64,000 nucleotides of DNA from Apodospora peruviana. Taxonomy: Eukaryota; Ascomycota; Sordariomycetes; Sordariales; Lasiosphaeriaceae. The DNA lies in NCBI GenBank assembly GCA_033439685.1, contig JAUEDM010000002.1, positions 3,782,001 to 3,846,000 of the forward strand. The letters are read 5' to 3'. The notes under the pieces were generated by a model. It saw only the letters and a list, made by a program, of their open reading frames with translations, was not told the DNA's origin and did no database searches. Below, piece by piece: positions 44,811-57,549 of this stretch (positions are counted from its first letter, which is position 1; every line of letters starts with the position of its first letter). The position numbers and the translations under genes are program-made.

Positions 44811-47217
44811 TAGGAGTAGTAGGTTGAGGATGAGAAGAGGGCTGAGGATGAGAACAAGTTTGGGGAGGAGAAGAAGAATCTGACGAGGAAAGCGCGGTAA
44901 GTGGAAGCGAAAGGATTCATTCTCGTGGAAAAGGACGACCTACCTTCTTGTGGTCCTGGCACAAGCCCAAGCTCGTCGGGCATTGCCTGTAACCTAGCGG
45001 TTTGAAAGCTCGTTTAAGAGAAAGATCATCAAGGATTCACGTCGGACATGGGTGCCTCACGGCGGAGTGAAACTTGGTGACAGGACTTTCTGGCGGTCGC
45101 CATACGGAGGGGTGATACAGTGGGCAGAAAACACCACAACACGCACAGCACAGGGAAGATTAGCGCCAAATATACGTCGCAGAGCGTGCCACAATGTTCA
45201 CTAGTAAATCAGTTTTTTTTCTTCATGTCCCAAGTAGAAACCCGAGAACACAATGAAAAAAGGATTGCGGGTTTTTGCACCTCTGGAGGTAGTGTAATGC
45301 CAGAGACACGGGAAAGACCATTGCTGATTGCAAAGATCGCTTTGATCTCACCGAGTTCCAAAGATAAATCTAAACATCTGACCAGCCGCCAGAACACAGA
45401 TTTTGACTGGTAGATTGCCTAGGAAGCAAAACTGCAAATCGGGATGAGGAAAGAAAAGAGGAAAGGAAATCGAGGAGCGGGAGAATTGAGGTTCTTATAT
45501 AGGTGAAAAAAGATGGCCCATGCACGCCTGCATTTTCTTTTGGACCCACACCTGCCCAAGATACCTTAGGTAAGTAAAAGGAAGTAGATCTTCAGGAAGG
45601 AAAGAGGCGACAGGAGGAGAGGTACGGCAGTCGCGGGGGAGGATAGCCACTTGAGGGGGGGGCAGAGGTGGCTGCCTCCGGCTTCCCGGGCAGCTGTTGG
45701 CCATCCACCGTGTTGAAACAGAACTGGAGAAACCATCCCCGGGACCACACTCTTCGCTATTTGCCTAGTTTGATGATATGTGATTTGGTTAACGGGGCTG
45801 GCTCATGATGTATGGGGATACGGATAGAGATATAAACAGCAGAACAGACCGCGTCCCCGGGGACTCGAGAGGCGTTGCGTTGCGGTGGGGGCATCAGTTT
45901 CAAAATTCAATAGTGCGAACAAAATGGAGAAGGTTGAGAAGACAGACATAGGAATTTGATGAGGGAGACGTTTGTAGACGCGAATAACCCTCAGGCCATG
46001 CCTTAACTGCAAGTGCCGCATAGTAGCGGATACTGACCAGATGTGCTGGTGCTTCAAGGCCGAGGGATTCTTCTGCAAGTTTGGAACGGAGATTGGTTAT
46101 TTGAAATCAATGCATTGTTGGTGGCCCCAACAACTCATATTCGTACATGGGTTGGGAGATTTCAGACCGAAACCAACCTGCTTGGTCTGTTCCAGTCTCA
46201 GAGAACGGAGAAGGTGTGATATGACAGGAACGTAGTTGCAGAAGGTGTTGGGCGCTTACAAGTCAGCGTGGCAGTGGATTGTCGTTCATTTGGCAGCAAG
46301 ACCGAGTCAAAGGAAGCGTCGTCCGAGGGAAATAATACTGGGGGATTTGCAGAGGTTCGACTGGAGGCTATTTGCCCTTGAAACATCAAAAGGAACGGCG
46401 GGATAAGATGTCATGCTCTGGCGTGCGAACGTGGACGTCTTGTGCCATGAACACGGGATCTCTCGTGTAGTTGCATGTGGGCGAGCGAGGTCCACCGCTT
46501 TTGGTCCTGACGGCCAGGTCATGGCGGTTTCTAGTAGCGTGGCTCGGGGCATGGCTATGTCAGATAACATTCATGATACTTCCAGCATCTGACGTGATGG
46601 CGTAGTGGTTGATCCAAGTAATGATGCAGTTATTTGTTATAAAGAAGGATGAAGAATTAAGTTGTGTGGCTGGCTCGCACGACTTTCGAGGGTGCATGCG
46701 AGCACGGGCCAGACGGCGCTAGTCTAATTTTGGCCTAGGGCCACCTTTGACGAGCGCTCGGAATCGAGCGCTCTGATAGGCTAGTCTAATCTACCACAAT
46801 TGAAGCAATTGAGATCCACAATAACAGCCTTCCTTTCCTGTATCATGACGGCAGAGGTTGAGCCTGTATTCATTTAATAAATATAATTTTGATAGTAAGT
46901 TGATAATTGGAGAGGTGCTATGGAACTCATGGCAGTTTTTGCCGTCCAAAAAGCATGGGCCCGATGGCATTTCTGGCGGGGGGTCGGCCAGGTCTGGGGG
47001 GCCAATCATATCGTTCCGTTTAGACGAATGTCAATAACAAGGCTGCAGCGCCACACGAGCGCAGAAGTCAAGCAAAACAACCCACATGTTATGTTTTGTG
47101 CCATTTCGGCATTGAGACCAGCCTATTGTGATACAGAAGGGCGCAAATGCTAGGAGATCCGTGCTACGAAATACAATAATTTGTCCAAACGATGCACACT
47201 ACTAGTCCTGCTCAAGA
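44811..47217. other. 2.4-kb stretch without recognised gene
   Basis: No frame over 100 codons with features. A palindromic octamer gagcgctc occurs twice in 22 bp near 46753-46774, and gctagtctaat occurs at about 46719 and 46781. It ends at the stop of the Hsp70-like gene. Confidence 0.45.
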
Positions 47218-48937
47218 TTACTTGAACGTCGCCTTCACACTGCCCATGGACTTCCCTCCCATCTCCAACGAAAAGGTCATGACGGCCGACTGGAGCGTGA
47301 CGACGAGGTCGTAAATTACATTGTAATATGGCTTGCCGTTTTTACCGATTGCTTTCACAAAGTGATCGCTGGAAACCGATCGCAGGTCGGCCTCGAGCTT
47401 GCAGTTGGTGCCGATCTTGTCGCCCTTTGTGTAGTGCAGTGGCGCATTTTGGTCTGCACACTCGTCAAGCGTGTCAACAAACACGAGGTCGCTAGGTTGG
47501 TACTTCTCGGGGATGGAGCGGTAAAAGGAAAATTTGTTCTTTTGATCGCGGCGAATGTCGTCACCGATGTTGATGAACCACGTCATCCTTTGAGCCCTTT
47601 TTATCCCGTCGTGCCTATCGAACTGGACCTCGACGCCGATGTCAACTTCGCGGTCAAACACTGACCATGCCTGGGTTCATAGTGTTTCATAGCCGACGTG
47701 GCTACGACGGTCGCCTCTCGTGGCAGCTTGTTCAGCGCCGCGCCCTTCATGATAGCCGCCCAGGCGTCCGTTGGCTGGAACACTTGAACGCCGGGGTATT
47801 GCTTCTCGACCTTTGACTTGAGGTACTGGCTGCTTCCAAAGCCCCCGACCAAGAAGATGCCGGTGACACCTTTGGACGGGCGCTTGATCTTGACTGATTT
47901 GACCTGGTCGTCGACGGGGCGCAGGATGTCCGTGATCAGCGGGGCAAAGATGTTTCGCAGACCCTTGCCCGTCAGCCGCCAGCAGTTTGCCTCAAGGCCC
48001 GCATCTGGGTCGACTTCGAGCGAGGCCATGGGAAAGTTGACGAAATACTCCTCGTCTAGCTCACCCCTGAAAGACCGCTTGACCTCCCGGTCGAAGCTCT
48101 TGAGCGCGAGGCTGTACCCCTTTGTCCTGCGGAGATCGGCGTACTCGTCATCACCGACGAGGTTCTTAACAGCTTCCTCAAAACGCTGGTATAACCCCGG
48201 CGACCCTGCCATACCGCCTATCTTCGCATTGCTAGCCAGTTGATCGATTGACAGAGGCATGGGACTGATATTCAGTTGTTAGGAAAGTGGACTGACCTGT
48301 TCCTGGGACCAGCTCCATGAGCTTGAGACTCGGATTCAAGCCGACCACCTCGTATGAGATCAGATCGACCGTGCCACCACCCGCGTCACAGAGCACGAAG
48401 GCATCTCCCACGTTCAGCGTGAAGTCCAGAGAGTGCATGGTGTAAATCGCTGTGGCCTCGGGCTCCTTGATCAAGGTCACGGGGAAAATGCCTGCCTTTT
48501 TTGCTGCCTTTGTTGGCACCCCACTCGGTATTATCATATGTACAACCCAAAACCGGCCAACATACGCACCTGCATAGTCGCATTCTTCGCGTTGTCAGAC
48601 CAAACAGCCGGTACCGAGAGGACGAACTGTTTCTGGCAGATGGAAACGTACTCCTTGGGCGCGGCGGCTTCGCCCTCGGCACCTTTGCTCGGAATAACAG
48701 CGTGTTAATACAGCGTACATCTTGTTGCCTATTTTCTTGGCTGTGAATGATCATTTGGGCTCTCTCACCTGGCCAATCGACAATGGCAGCAACTTTGGTG
48801 TCTCTCTGCTTCGCAAAGCAGTATGCTATGCCCGAGAAGGTGGTGCCAAAATCTAGTGCAATGATGAGCTTCTCGTCCGACTCCCATACAGTAGGACCGC
48901 GGTCAGTGTTGACGTCTTCGTTCTTTGGGGTCAGCAT
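47218..48937 (-). pseudogene. Hsp70-like ATPase gene with internal deletion and frameshift
   Basis: Member of the fungal expanded Hsp70-like family (actin-like ATPase fold), not a canonical chaperone. Exons on the minus strand: 48937-48769, 48682-48570, 48507-48297 and from 48205 onward. Visible motifs are the phosphate-1 loop IIALDFGTTFSG, then KQFVLSVPAVWSDNAKNATM, FVLCDAGGGTVDLISYEVV (phosphate 2) and GIFLVGGFGSSQYL (adenosine loop). After VDWPGAEGEAA the sequence passes straight to PKEYVSICQKQF; relatives have roughly 70-80 residues between, so part of the ATPase domain is missing in frame. Near 47661-47665 a one-base shift is needed to go from MKHYEPRHGQ to VFDREVDIGVEVQF and on to the stop at 47218. 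Both lesions make a working protein unlikely. Confidence 0.75.
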
Positions 48938-49791
48938 ATTCAAGTGAGGATGACTGGCAGACTTCTGATTCGTTGGGATGAGGAAGCTGAGATGGTTCAG
49001 GAAGTAGACTGTGAGGAACCAGATGAACACTCTTGCTGACCCCCAATATCATACCCGCTATTGTCTCGCAAGTCTCCGTCGGTTTGACTGCTTAATAAGG
49101 CATCATTTTCAAAGCTTGAGACATAGCACACATGCCAGCCTCCCTTTTTTGCGCAGCGTTGGGAATCTGCATTTGATTGCTCCAGAAGTGATCCTGCTCT
49201 GGGTACTAACATTGCCGATACGCTTTGGTCTAATTCTCACCGCCTCCGGACACAAAGCAGACCGTCGGGGCTGGAGCTCGAACGGGCTCGTATTGGCTAG
49301 ACGGCGCGATGTGGACGGCTACGCGGACGCCCACGGAGGGCCTCCTGCGTATCGCCCTGGTTCTTCCCGGCTCCCCTGACAGCCAAATTGGTGATTGCTT
49401 GTAGAAACTGCACGGCGCCGTAAGCCGGAGTCGCCGGTGACTGTGGATGTACTTTAGTTCTAAGCACAAAACATGCAGGCCTCCGTGTGAAGGCGAGGTG
49501 TTTTCTGCGTGTCCGTTTGACGCCTCCACAGTGGCGGATTTCAGGACGTTCACATTTGAGATGCAGGTCTCTGACCGTCTTTGTTGCCCGGTTTTCTTAG
49601 ACTGCTGTCTCTGATCGCAGACCAAAAGAAAGAAAAGGTGATAAGCCTGAAAAATATGAGACCAAACGAATGCCCTGCGAAGCTCTTTCTTTTGTTGCGG
49701 TGTCACTATTCGTGCTTCAGGAGACTGAAGTATTTGGCCCGAACATATGCCCGTCTTCATAAGAGCCATCACCAGAAAGTCTCTGCCCGTC
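48938..49791. other. divergent spacer between Hsp70-like relic and coiled-coil gene
   Basis: Holds the promoters of two divergent genes. A long minus-strand frame (49230-49931) overlaps the next gene and lacks features. A plus-strand ATG at 49747 could extend the next gene by 15 codons. Confidence 0.4.
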
Positions 49792-51228
49792 ATGGCAGAG
49801 GACAGTATCATGACAGAACCGCCAACCATTGCGCCAGAAGACAGGAGCATTTCCTTGGAAACCGTGATCCTGCAACTTGGTCGCATCCAAAGCACCCTCG
49901 ACGATATGTGGGAAAAGATTATGGGCTTCATGTTGCCAGCACAAGTAATGGCCGGGATGGGCTTTCAAGCCACTGGAAATCGCCCCCAGGCGCAGGACCC
50001 AGCATATGTAAGCTCGCAGCACTATTACCGAGTGTTTTCATATGGCATCCGTGTATTTTCAAGACTAACACAAGGAGTTAAACAGTATCCCCCTGTCCCC
50101 GCTCGGGGCACCGGTAGTCGCAATTCTTCCTCGCTATCTTGGATCCGGGAGAGAGACGCGTTGGATAATGAAAAGAACGCGCTCGGGGCCGACAACAGCG
50201 ACCTCCGGCGTAGACTGGATGGTGCGGTCGCAAAGCTCCAGCGCACCGAGGGCCAGCTCCGCGGCGCCCAGGACGAGATACAGAAAATTCGCAAGGAGTC
50301 CGCCGTATTTCGCAACATTATCATGGACCAGGCCACGACGCAAAAGGTCAGCGACTATGAAGTCGTGCAGGGATTTCGGGACCTGTATCAATCCATCCAG
50401 AAGCTGGCGCGCAGCCCATCGTACGCACTCAACGACAGAGAAGCGCCTGATCTTGCTCCTCATCATCAGGAGAGAGCAGATATGGTTGACTTCTACGGCA
50501 TGGCTGGCTGGGGCGGCTTGTCAGCCAAGGACCGGGGGCTTCGTATGCGTGCCGAATTCTTTCGGATACTGTATGACAGGATCTTGGCCAACAACTGCTT
50601 TGGTCTGGACGGATTTGAGAAGGACAAGGTGGCCGGGCATATCGCTGGGTTGGGTACCGTCGAGCCGGGGCTGCAGCGCTTTGAACGTTTGCTGAAGGAG
50701 AAGCATAGTGAGTTGCTTAAACCCTATTCTCCTCCCCCCTCTGAGTCGTGCGCCATGCTTAGAGTTTTTTGCCTTTCAGTCAGCGACAGTGTCATAGATT
50801 CCTGGAGAATAGCCACGATCAACTGCGTCGAAAAATGTCAGGTCGAGGAAGAGACCAGCAAGGCCACGGCACGCGAGATCTTTGTCTTTTTCGAACCCCT
50901 CCTCTCCAGTCGGGTCAGCGGGACCGAAGAAGATCTCAAGTCGGCTATCTTGAACCTCTGAAAGAAGGCGTTCGGCCTCAAGATTACTATGCGCAACTCT
51001 AGGGAGGGCTATGCATGCGGACTGACTGAGCAGGAAGACTGTATCCGTCAAAGGATACTGCTCTCGGCTCATGAGTCTTGGGTTGAGGCTGTAGCTGTCG
51101 AGGCTGGCAAGGATAACGAAGCTGGCGATGAGATTGCTTATGCACTATTCGGTGCCCTGTTTAAACTTCAAGGAGGCAAGCCGGCAAAGGTGTTGGAGAA
51201 GGCGCATGTTGTTCTTAGGAAGAAGTAG
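49792..51228 (+). pseudogene. fungal coiled-coil protein gene, interrupted by a late in-frame TGA
   Basis: Exons 49792-50007, 50086-50707 and 50780 onward. The first intron (GTAAGC, GACTAAC branch, AACAG) is a multiple of three, so the frame also reads through it. The protein starts MAEDSIMTEPPTIAPED, has a coiled coil from about 90 to 150 (WIRERDALDNEKNALGADNS, QLRGAQDEIQKIRKE) and a helical domain typical of a lineage-specific fungal family (KVSDYEVVQGFRDLYQSIQK, VIDSWRIATINCVEKC). At 50959-50961 a TGA ends the protein at 339 aa, yet the same frame goes on as KKAFGLKITMRNSREGYACG to a natural stop at 51228. The TGA fits a CGA-to-TGA or TGC-to-TGA change. It may therefore be a truncated but expressed allele or a young pseudogene. 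Function unknown. Confidence 0.65.
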
Positions 51229-54200
51229 AATTGTGGTGTTTCTAGCGCGGCTATGGAAATACGCGCAGGGTTCTGGAGAGACCATGATCCGTAGGTAAAA
51301 TAGACAAATATTATCTCTCTTTGTCCAGTAGCTCGTATTTTCTGATTTAGGATCCTTATCTTCTGATGGTTCTTGGCGCTGGTATAGTTCCAATCATGTT
51401 GTACGTCGACGTGTCCAGAATCCAGAGACCAATGTGTCAAGGCTGTCGATCCAACCTCCCTAGGCGGGCATCTCTTATCAAGTATTTCTGTACATTCAAC
51501 GCACTCATTAGAGCGTAATAGGAGCAGAAAGTGGTCTATGTTTCCTTGGTCCATCTCCAGTGAGCGTTTCCGTGTCTCTTCGCCTTTGTGTGATCGTGAT
51601 CGCGAGTAACAGAGGCCGGCTTAGACCTCGGGACTTGATTGCGCTGTCGACCACATCTCGAAACTCGTCTCGGCTCGATCGACGAGGGGGTCAAATAAAG
51701 TCGTTGAAGGAGTTGCAGTCTCGAAGGGGTGATCAAAATGGACTGCAGAGCACCCTAACAACCTCGTGCTGACGTAGATTTTGAGGTACTACGAGAGTTT
51801 GCTTGTCGGATTTCCTAGCGGAGGATCATTTCAGCATGTCAGCGGACGCAAGATGAAGAAAATCGTCTTGGTGGTCGGTGTAAACAGATGATTGTCAGAA
51901 AAGAGGGTGCCCTACATGTAGTCCACAACTGCAACAAGGGATTCCGGCTCTCGTCATCGTGGGCGGCGGTAATGCCGATTCAGGTAGAACTATTTCGGTT
52001 TGTCGATTTGGAGAACTGTAGCTGGACACAAGATGAGGTGATATGGCTTGCTGATATATTCCGTGTTTGGCTGCTTAATTTTTTTGGATCCCACTGTGAC
52101 GTCCACCTTGGACAGCTCGCGGCCGTCGGGACTGCACCCCACCCCTGCTCTGCTTGGGGTGGGGCCAGTTGTTGACATGAACTCGACGAGGGGCAAAGCA
52201 TGAGCCATGGTGATAGCCACCCACGACATCGACAGAAAGTATAAACGATACATGAATACTCACTTCTCTCGGACCACGATACTTGATTATATCTTCCCCG
52301 TGTGCCCCCTCCGCAACCAACAAGCCCAGCAAGAGATCTATAGAAAAACCCGCACCCCGGCCACGTTCCTCTCATCCAGTTCTTGACGTTCCCCAGGCAG
52401 GGCGGGCATCTATTTTCCGGCTAGTATCCTCGAAATTGGCCTCGAGAAACCTCGGAATTGTCCGCTAGCGATTAGAACGACTAGTAAACTCCCCAATGGG
52501 TTGATTGCCGACACGTCGCACATTCCAACTCTCCGTGAGCAACGCAGGCGGCACAAGAGAGATTGTTGTCGAAAGGAGACAGAGAAGAACGCAGAAGGGA
52601 GTTAATAATCAACCTTCAGCTAGGTACACAGCTTCTACAAGTGATACGCTACGGTGGATAGGGGACTGGTGGTTAAGTGAAATACGCAGCACCGGCATCG
52701 CCAACCGAGAGACCAGCGCAGCAACCGACAAATACCGTTTCCTATGCACGCCTTTTCCTCCAATAACACCCTGAGTCTGGGAGACTCCAATCTAGCAACC
52801 ATATACATTAATACATGAGGAACGCTTCCAGGGCGAGAAGCAGTCCTCAAATCTCCGGAGCGTGCTCGTCGTCCAGACACGGCATAATCAACACAGACTT
52901 ATGGAAGCTACGGCTTTCGAGCACGGAAGAGCTATGCCAAGAGCTGTGGAAGTGACTCGTGGGACAACCAAACCTTTCTTTGGAACCACAGCCTTCGAGT
53001 CTAAGACGGCTGGCAGTGACCCGGCAATCCGCCGGGCACGAGGAACCAATGATTGCTCACTCTCGAATCATGAGGAAAGACGGTCGGAGACGTGGCGAAG
53101 GAAGTACGCCGCAGGCTCTCGGCTGACACACGGGTAATTACCTTGCATCAATTACAGTCTGCCCCATCGCGCAGTCTGTACTTGCATCCGAGTAACAAAC
53201 GACCGGGAATCGTGAAAAACAAGGCCTCGAGCGGCATCAGCGACGACAGTGTCAGGTCAGGCTCCACGCTTGACTCGAAGCTTTCAGTTCAATGGGCCTG
53301 AGGGGAAGGACCACGTTCGACAAGGGTCGAGCCTCCTCGATGGCCTGGCATGGAGGGATCCCTCAGAAATCCAAACAAGAATGAAATCGGGAACAATAAC
53401 GAAGGAAACTCATCAGTGGTACGGACAAGTCACAAGTCGTTACAGTGCTGTCAGGCTCTGAGCCCAAACCAGACAAGAACAGAACACACTCGAGTTACAC
53501 AACAATTTACCTTCAAATGCACCGGCGTTCGGTGCTGGACCAATCATCTGTCCAGTCAGGCGCAGCATTATTGCAAACAGGGGTTTGCGTTCTTTGACTA
53601 TCCGGGAAAATAGTACCCGTCCATCACAAGGGTACAGGACGCGACGTTGATGATTATTATCTTCAATGCTTGTACTAGCTGTTCGGGCCGTTGAGAAGGC
53701 TCAGCTTATCTGTTTGCTATTGCAGCTGTTGGGGGTGGCGCTTACCCACATAGATATAGTAGAGGCTGCGGGTAGAAGCATGAATATAGCCCCTGTCCCG
53801 TACATAAGCCTGGCTAATAAACAGACCCAGCCGTCCTCTATTGTATTTGCCAAGCTTGGCCCCCAAAGTCTACCACCCTCAGGTTTCACAGGTTATAGGA
53901 ACCTGAGCTTCACTCTTCCGCACGATGTTTTAGTCTCTGGACAGACTGCCTCTCAACTCATCAACTTGGAGATCATCCGCGTCTGAATACTGACTTCCAT
54001 AATTTTAGATCTTCCGTCATGCCACAGCACGAACCCTCTCGTTTCCTACCCCATTTCGAGGCCTTACCCTTTTAAGTGGCTCACCACGTACGACCTCAGT
54101 CCGGCGGAGAATTGGCAGACGAAGATCGATTTTCATTCAGCGTGAATGTGGAAAGTCCAAGGCTTCCCTCAGTTTCCCGGCCGCAACGAGACGTCCAAGG

Positions 54201-54459
54201 CAGGTTGTGTTTGGGGGGGGGGGGGCGGGGGAGAGGGGGGGGGGAGATAGTTGTTGGCTTGGTACTATGTTGACCGACGGCATGACTCGGAGTCTTGCAT
54301 ATATTATCAAGAGACGAGAAGATTGAGCCTAATGGATTCATGATATACAAGGCCTCTACAACCCTTTCACATCCCATGAGCAGCGGTAGCGGCGTTGGCT
54401 TGGATGACCCAGCGCTGATCAAATCACTCGACATTTTTGTGGCAAACTGTTTCTTTCTA
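51229..54459. other. 3.2-kb stretch without recognised gene
   Basis: A 106-codon frame at 53666-53986 (+) and frames at 51980-52375 (-) lack recognisable domains. A G-rich run (about 54210-54243) lies near its right end. Motif ctacggctttcgag / cacagccttcgag recurs near 52910 and 52988. Confidence 0.4.
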
Positions 54460-55060
54460 CCCTTTAGTATCCGATGCCACTTACAGCGGCGAGACCGAGG
54501 TTGCGTACTACTGCCAGCGTGAAGGGATCGACAACACCGACACGATCTCGAACCTTGCCCACGAGAGCCGCGAGAATATTACAGCCCAGCTCCCTGAGAT
54601 CTGTTTTCCAGCCCGACAGCCTCGCCAAGGTCTTTTACTTTAAGATACTGACGGACCTCGCCCAGATCACTGTGCTCGCATCTTCTTTTCGACCCAGAGT
54701 CCCAGAACTGCTGGCCTACTTAAGCAGCGACATCATCTCATTGATCGCACGCAGAAACACTGAGGTAACAACCTGGACGTCAAGAAGGCTACGAATCTTG
54801 CCCACCAACTGTTCACCGCTGGAGATCCGTCAGTCTCTGGTCAAGGGTAAAACGCCTTCGTCATCTCGGCCTCATACCAATGCCAGGTGGCCATGCTCAA
54901 GAGCACTGGCTCGCTCGTCGTAGCTGTCATAATTAACGACATTGTCCTGCTCATGGCTATCTGGAGGGGAGTTTTATTGCTTGTGAACAAGCTCCTTGTC
55001 AAACCGGAGGTGATTGTCTATGAGGGCTGTCATTTCCGCGATCATGGGGGCGAAAATCCG
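54460..55060 (+). pseudogene. decayed small protein gene, possibly secreted type
   Basis: Coding-like phrases appear in different frames in order: SDATYSGETEVAYYCQREGI (from about 54468, perhaps after a ctttag acceptor), VFQPDSLAKVFYFKILTDLA (about 54603), NNLDVKKATNLAHQLFTAGD (about 54771), then after an in-frame TAA, NAFVISASYQCQVAMLKSTG and a last piece YEGCHFRDHGG. At least two frameshifts and one stop are needed to read it. Cysteine-bearing strands suggest a small secreted protein, but I do not recognise the family. Confidence 0.4.
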
Positions 55061-56646
55061 TAGTAGAAGGTATTTCCTGCTTTAAGCAGTGCCCTCGTCT
55101 GATTTGGTTGTTGTGTAACTAACCACTTTCACCGAAATGCGTATAGCCGTGCCATTTTCGAGGGCGAATCACAGCCGCGAAAGATACCAAGCGTGACTCG
55201 AGCTCCACGAACGTGACTGGCAGCGTATCACATGAGAGGCTTGAAAACCGTGACCAAGCTCAGTATTACGACGACTATCGTTAACAGCAGATTTGCCGAC
55301 AGTATCTGGGAGCGGCAGCGGTTGTAGAAGAGGCGGGAAGAATAGCGCAGCTCTGGCGCTGCCGAAGGACTCGGACATTTGAACATGTAAAATCTAAGCA
55401 TCTAGATAAATACGCAATGAGACACAAAATAATTTTTAGTCAAGTCTTCTGATTCTGCTATTCTCGAGATTATTAGACAACACCCAGCTGAGAATATCGC
55501 GCGGCTTAGAGATGTCGAGAGTAATATATTCGGGTACCACTGGGATATCTGTAGCTCTTCATTCACCCAATCGCTTCATTTGAATGACGGAACAAAATGG
55601 TAGGAGCAAGGAAGCTGCATGTGGTGTATCCCTGTACTACGCCGACGTCCTCGTCATGAGCCAACCTGGAAGCCATCATCTACCTCCCTACCTCGCTCAC
55701 GGTCTCGGTCTTTATGGAATAGCCTTGTCTCTTACTTCAACCGTTGCAATTTCCACCTCCTGGCCTTTCTCTTACAGCTGCTCGCGTTCAGGTTTATAAT
55801 AAGGCGATTTGCCGCTTTGGAGGCCACTCAAGGAGATCAAAAACAGCCCACTGAAGTGCTACGTCAACTGGGCTTCTCACTCCATCAAGAAGTGATAAAA
55901 TCTGGTTGATACCGCTTCGCAATCGCCGTTGGGTGTACCACATTGGTGAACTGTCAGTCGATGGTGTATTTTGTTAAATTTGGGCAACACCGTGAATTGC
56001 TTTTTTTGTGCCATTCTTGTGGTGCGTCACGGGGGAGAAACTGACGGGGAGTTGGATCTGCTCATGCCCGTCTGGGGGCCAGGCACGAACCTAATGTACA
56101 GACTATGGAACGGTGGACCGACCTCAGCGGGTAGCACCTTTCCACGGCATTCTTCACGAAACCGTGTGACTCGAAGGCGGCGGCCATCAAGGTGTCACCA
56201 ACATATGGCCGGAGGTAAGGTATAGAACTTTGGAAGGAACTGCCCGTCCACCCACGGTGACCCACCCTCAAGGTGCTCGCAGGTTGGTTCGGGTCCGTAG
56301 GTATGGAAGGAACTGCCCGGGTGCCGCTCCACGTGGGCTCCCACGTACCTCTGTGCCTTCTGCCACTTGCCTCGGTGACGGCAAGAGCCGCAAGACTCTG
56401 GTCGGTCACGGCAAGCGTGGCCAGCGAATGCAGCCTCAGGCTTCCCCCAGATTTTTTGGGGGGATCCACCCACGAAATTTCCAGCACTACTTAAGGCACC
56501 TTCCATCAGTCTCCTGCTCTTTCTTTTCTTTTCCTAAACACCAACTTTTTTTCGGATTCGCACTCGCATTCTGATTCAATCACTTCCAACCAAGTCTACT
56601 ACCAACAAACCGCCTCGATCTTTCCTCTTCATCCATCTCCATCAAG
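55061..56646. other. spacer and promoter of secreted protein gene
   Basis: No gene supported. ggaaggaactgcccg occurs twice (about 56231 and 56307). The last 120 bp before 56647 are pyrimidine-rich, a typical fungal leader. Confidence 0.45.
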
Positions 56647-57549
56647 ATGGCCTTCCAGATCAAGACCGCCCTGGTCACTCTGGTCAGCATTTTGGCCATG
56701 CTGATGCCACTTGTATGTCGTCAACCCTTTGCACGAGACCACCAGATCGATGTCCCTCCTCTCCTCTCCGCTTCCTATCTCATGTCACTAAACAACCGCC
56801 ATAGGTTCTAGCCACCCCCATCTTGCCCGCAAGTGTTTCTGTCCGCACCGCCAAGCAACTCAACGGCCTCAACGTCGTTGACATGGACTGGGTTGGTCCC
56901 ATCTTCAAAGACAATACCGCCAATACCACTCTCAGCGGCACAGCCCAGCGCATCTGGGAGCAGATCATCGCCATCAACCCGAACTATGCCGCTGAGAACG
57001 GAATTTACCTGAACACGACTGCTCCTCTGACTGATGAAATTGCTTCTCCCGCCGATGTCTACAGTCAGCTCGACAGCCCGAACGTGAGTTTTACCCGAAT
57101 CGCCCGAAGCATTTGTGACTACAAGCTGACCACGACCGCCCGCCCACCTAGATTGATTGCAGTCAAGGCATGACGACCGAGTTTGATCGCTGCTGGGAGG
57201 GTATTCTCTACCTCCGAGCTTTGGGCCAAGGCGCTGGCATGTGCAATTCCGGCCCCCTTTCCTGCGCCCGCGTCAGCTGCTCCTGGGACTGCGGCCTGTT
57301 TCTGTGCAGCCTTGTAAGTTGACTCTCGTCCTCATCACATATACTTGCATACTTAATTTGACCTGTTCATTCTCGCCGCTTCAGGTCAACGAGGTAGTCT
57401 GGGTGCCGTGCAAGGATATCGCACAAGACTCTGTTACTATTCAGCACCAATGCAATGGCGGCTCCAGCGACAATACCGATCATTCCTTCACCCATGGTCG
57501 CTACAACTTCGACGACCATTACACCGAGGTGACGCTTCAGGATTGCTAA
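56647..57549 (+). CDS. small cysteine-rich secreted protein
   Basis: Four exons: 56647-56712, 56805-57083, 57152-57313 and 57385-57549; 223 aa. The N-terminus MAFQIKTALVTLVSILAMLM and then PLVLATPILPA is a signal peptide with likely cleavage after Ala. The mature part has an N-terminal segment with predicted N-glycosylation sites (NTT) and then a Cys-rich half: IDCSQGMTTEFDRCWEGILY, CNSGPLSCARVSCSWDCGLF, WVPCKDIAQDS and a final YNFDDHYTEVTLQDC. About ten cysteines suggest five disulfides. All introns are in phase 0 with good GT...AG signals. Size, secretion signal and cysteine content match the broad class of fungal candidate effectors or extracellular proteins; no named family is recognised. 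Confidence 0.85.

Noticed and set aside
47640..47670. Short intron to bridge the Hsp70-like frameshift (GTCAGT...CCAG)
   Set aside because: It would be only about 43 nt and would lead directly into a stop codon, so it does not restore the frame.
51815..51835. gcggaggatcattt resembling the 3' end of 18S rRNA
   Set aside because: Only a few bases match and no upstream rRNA helix sequence is present; treated as chance.
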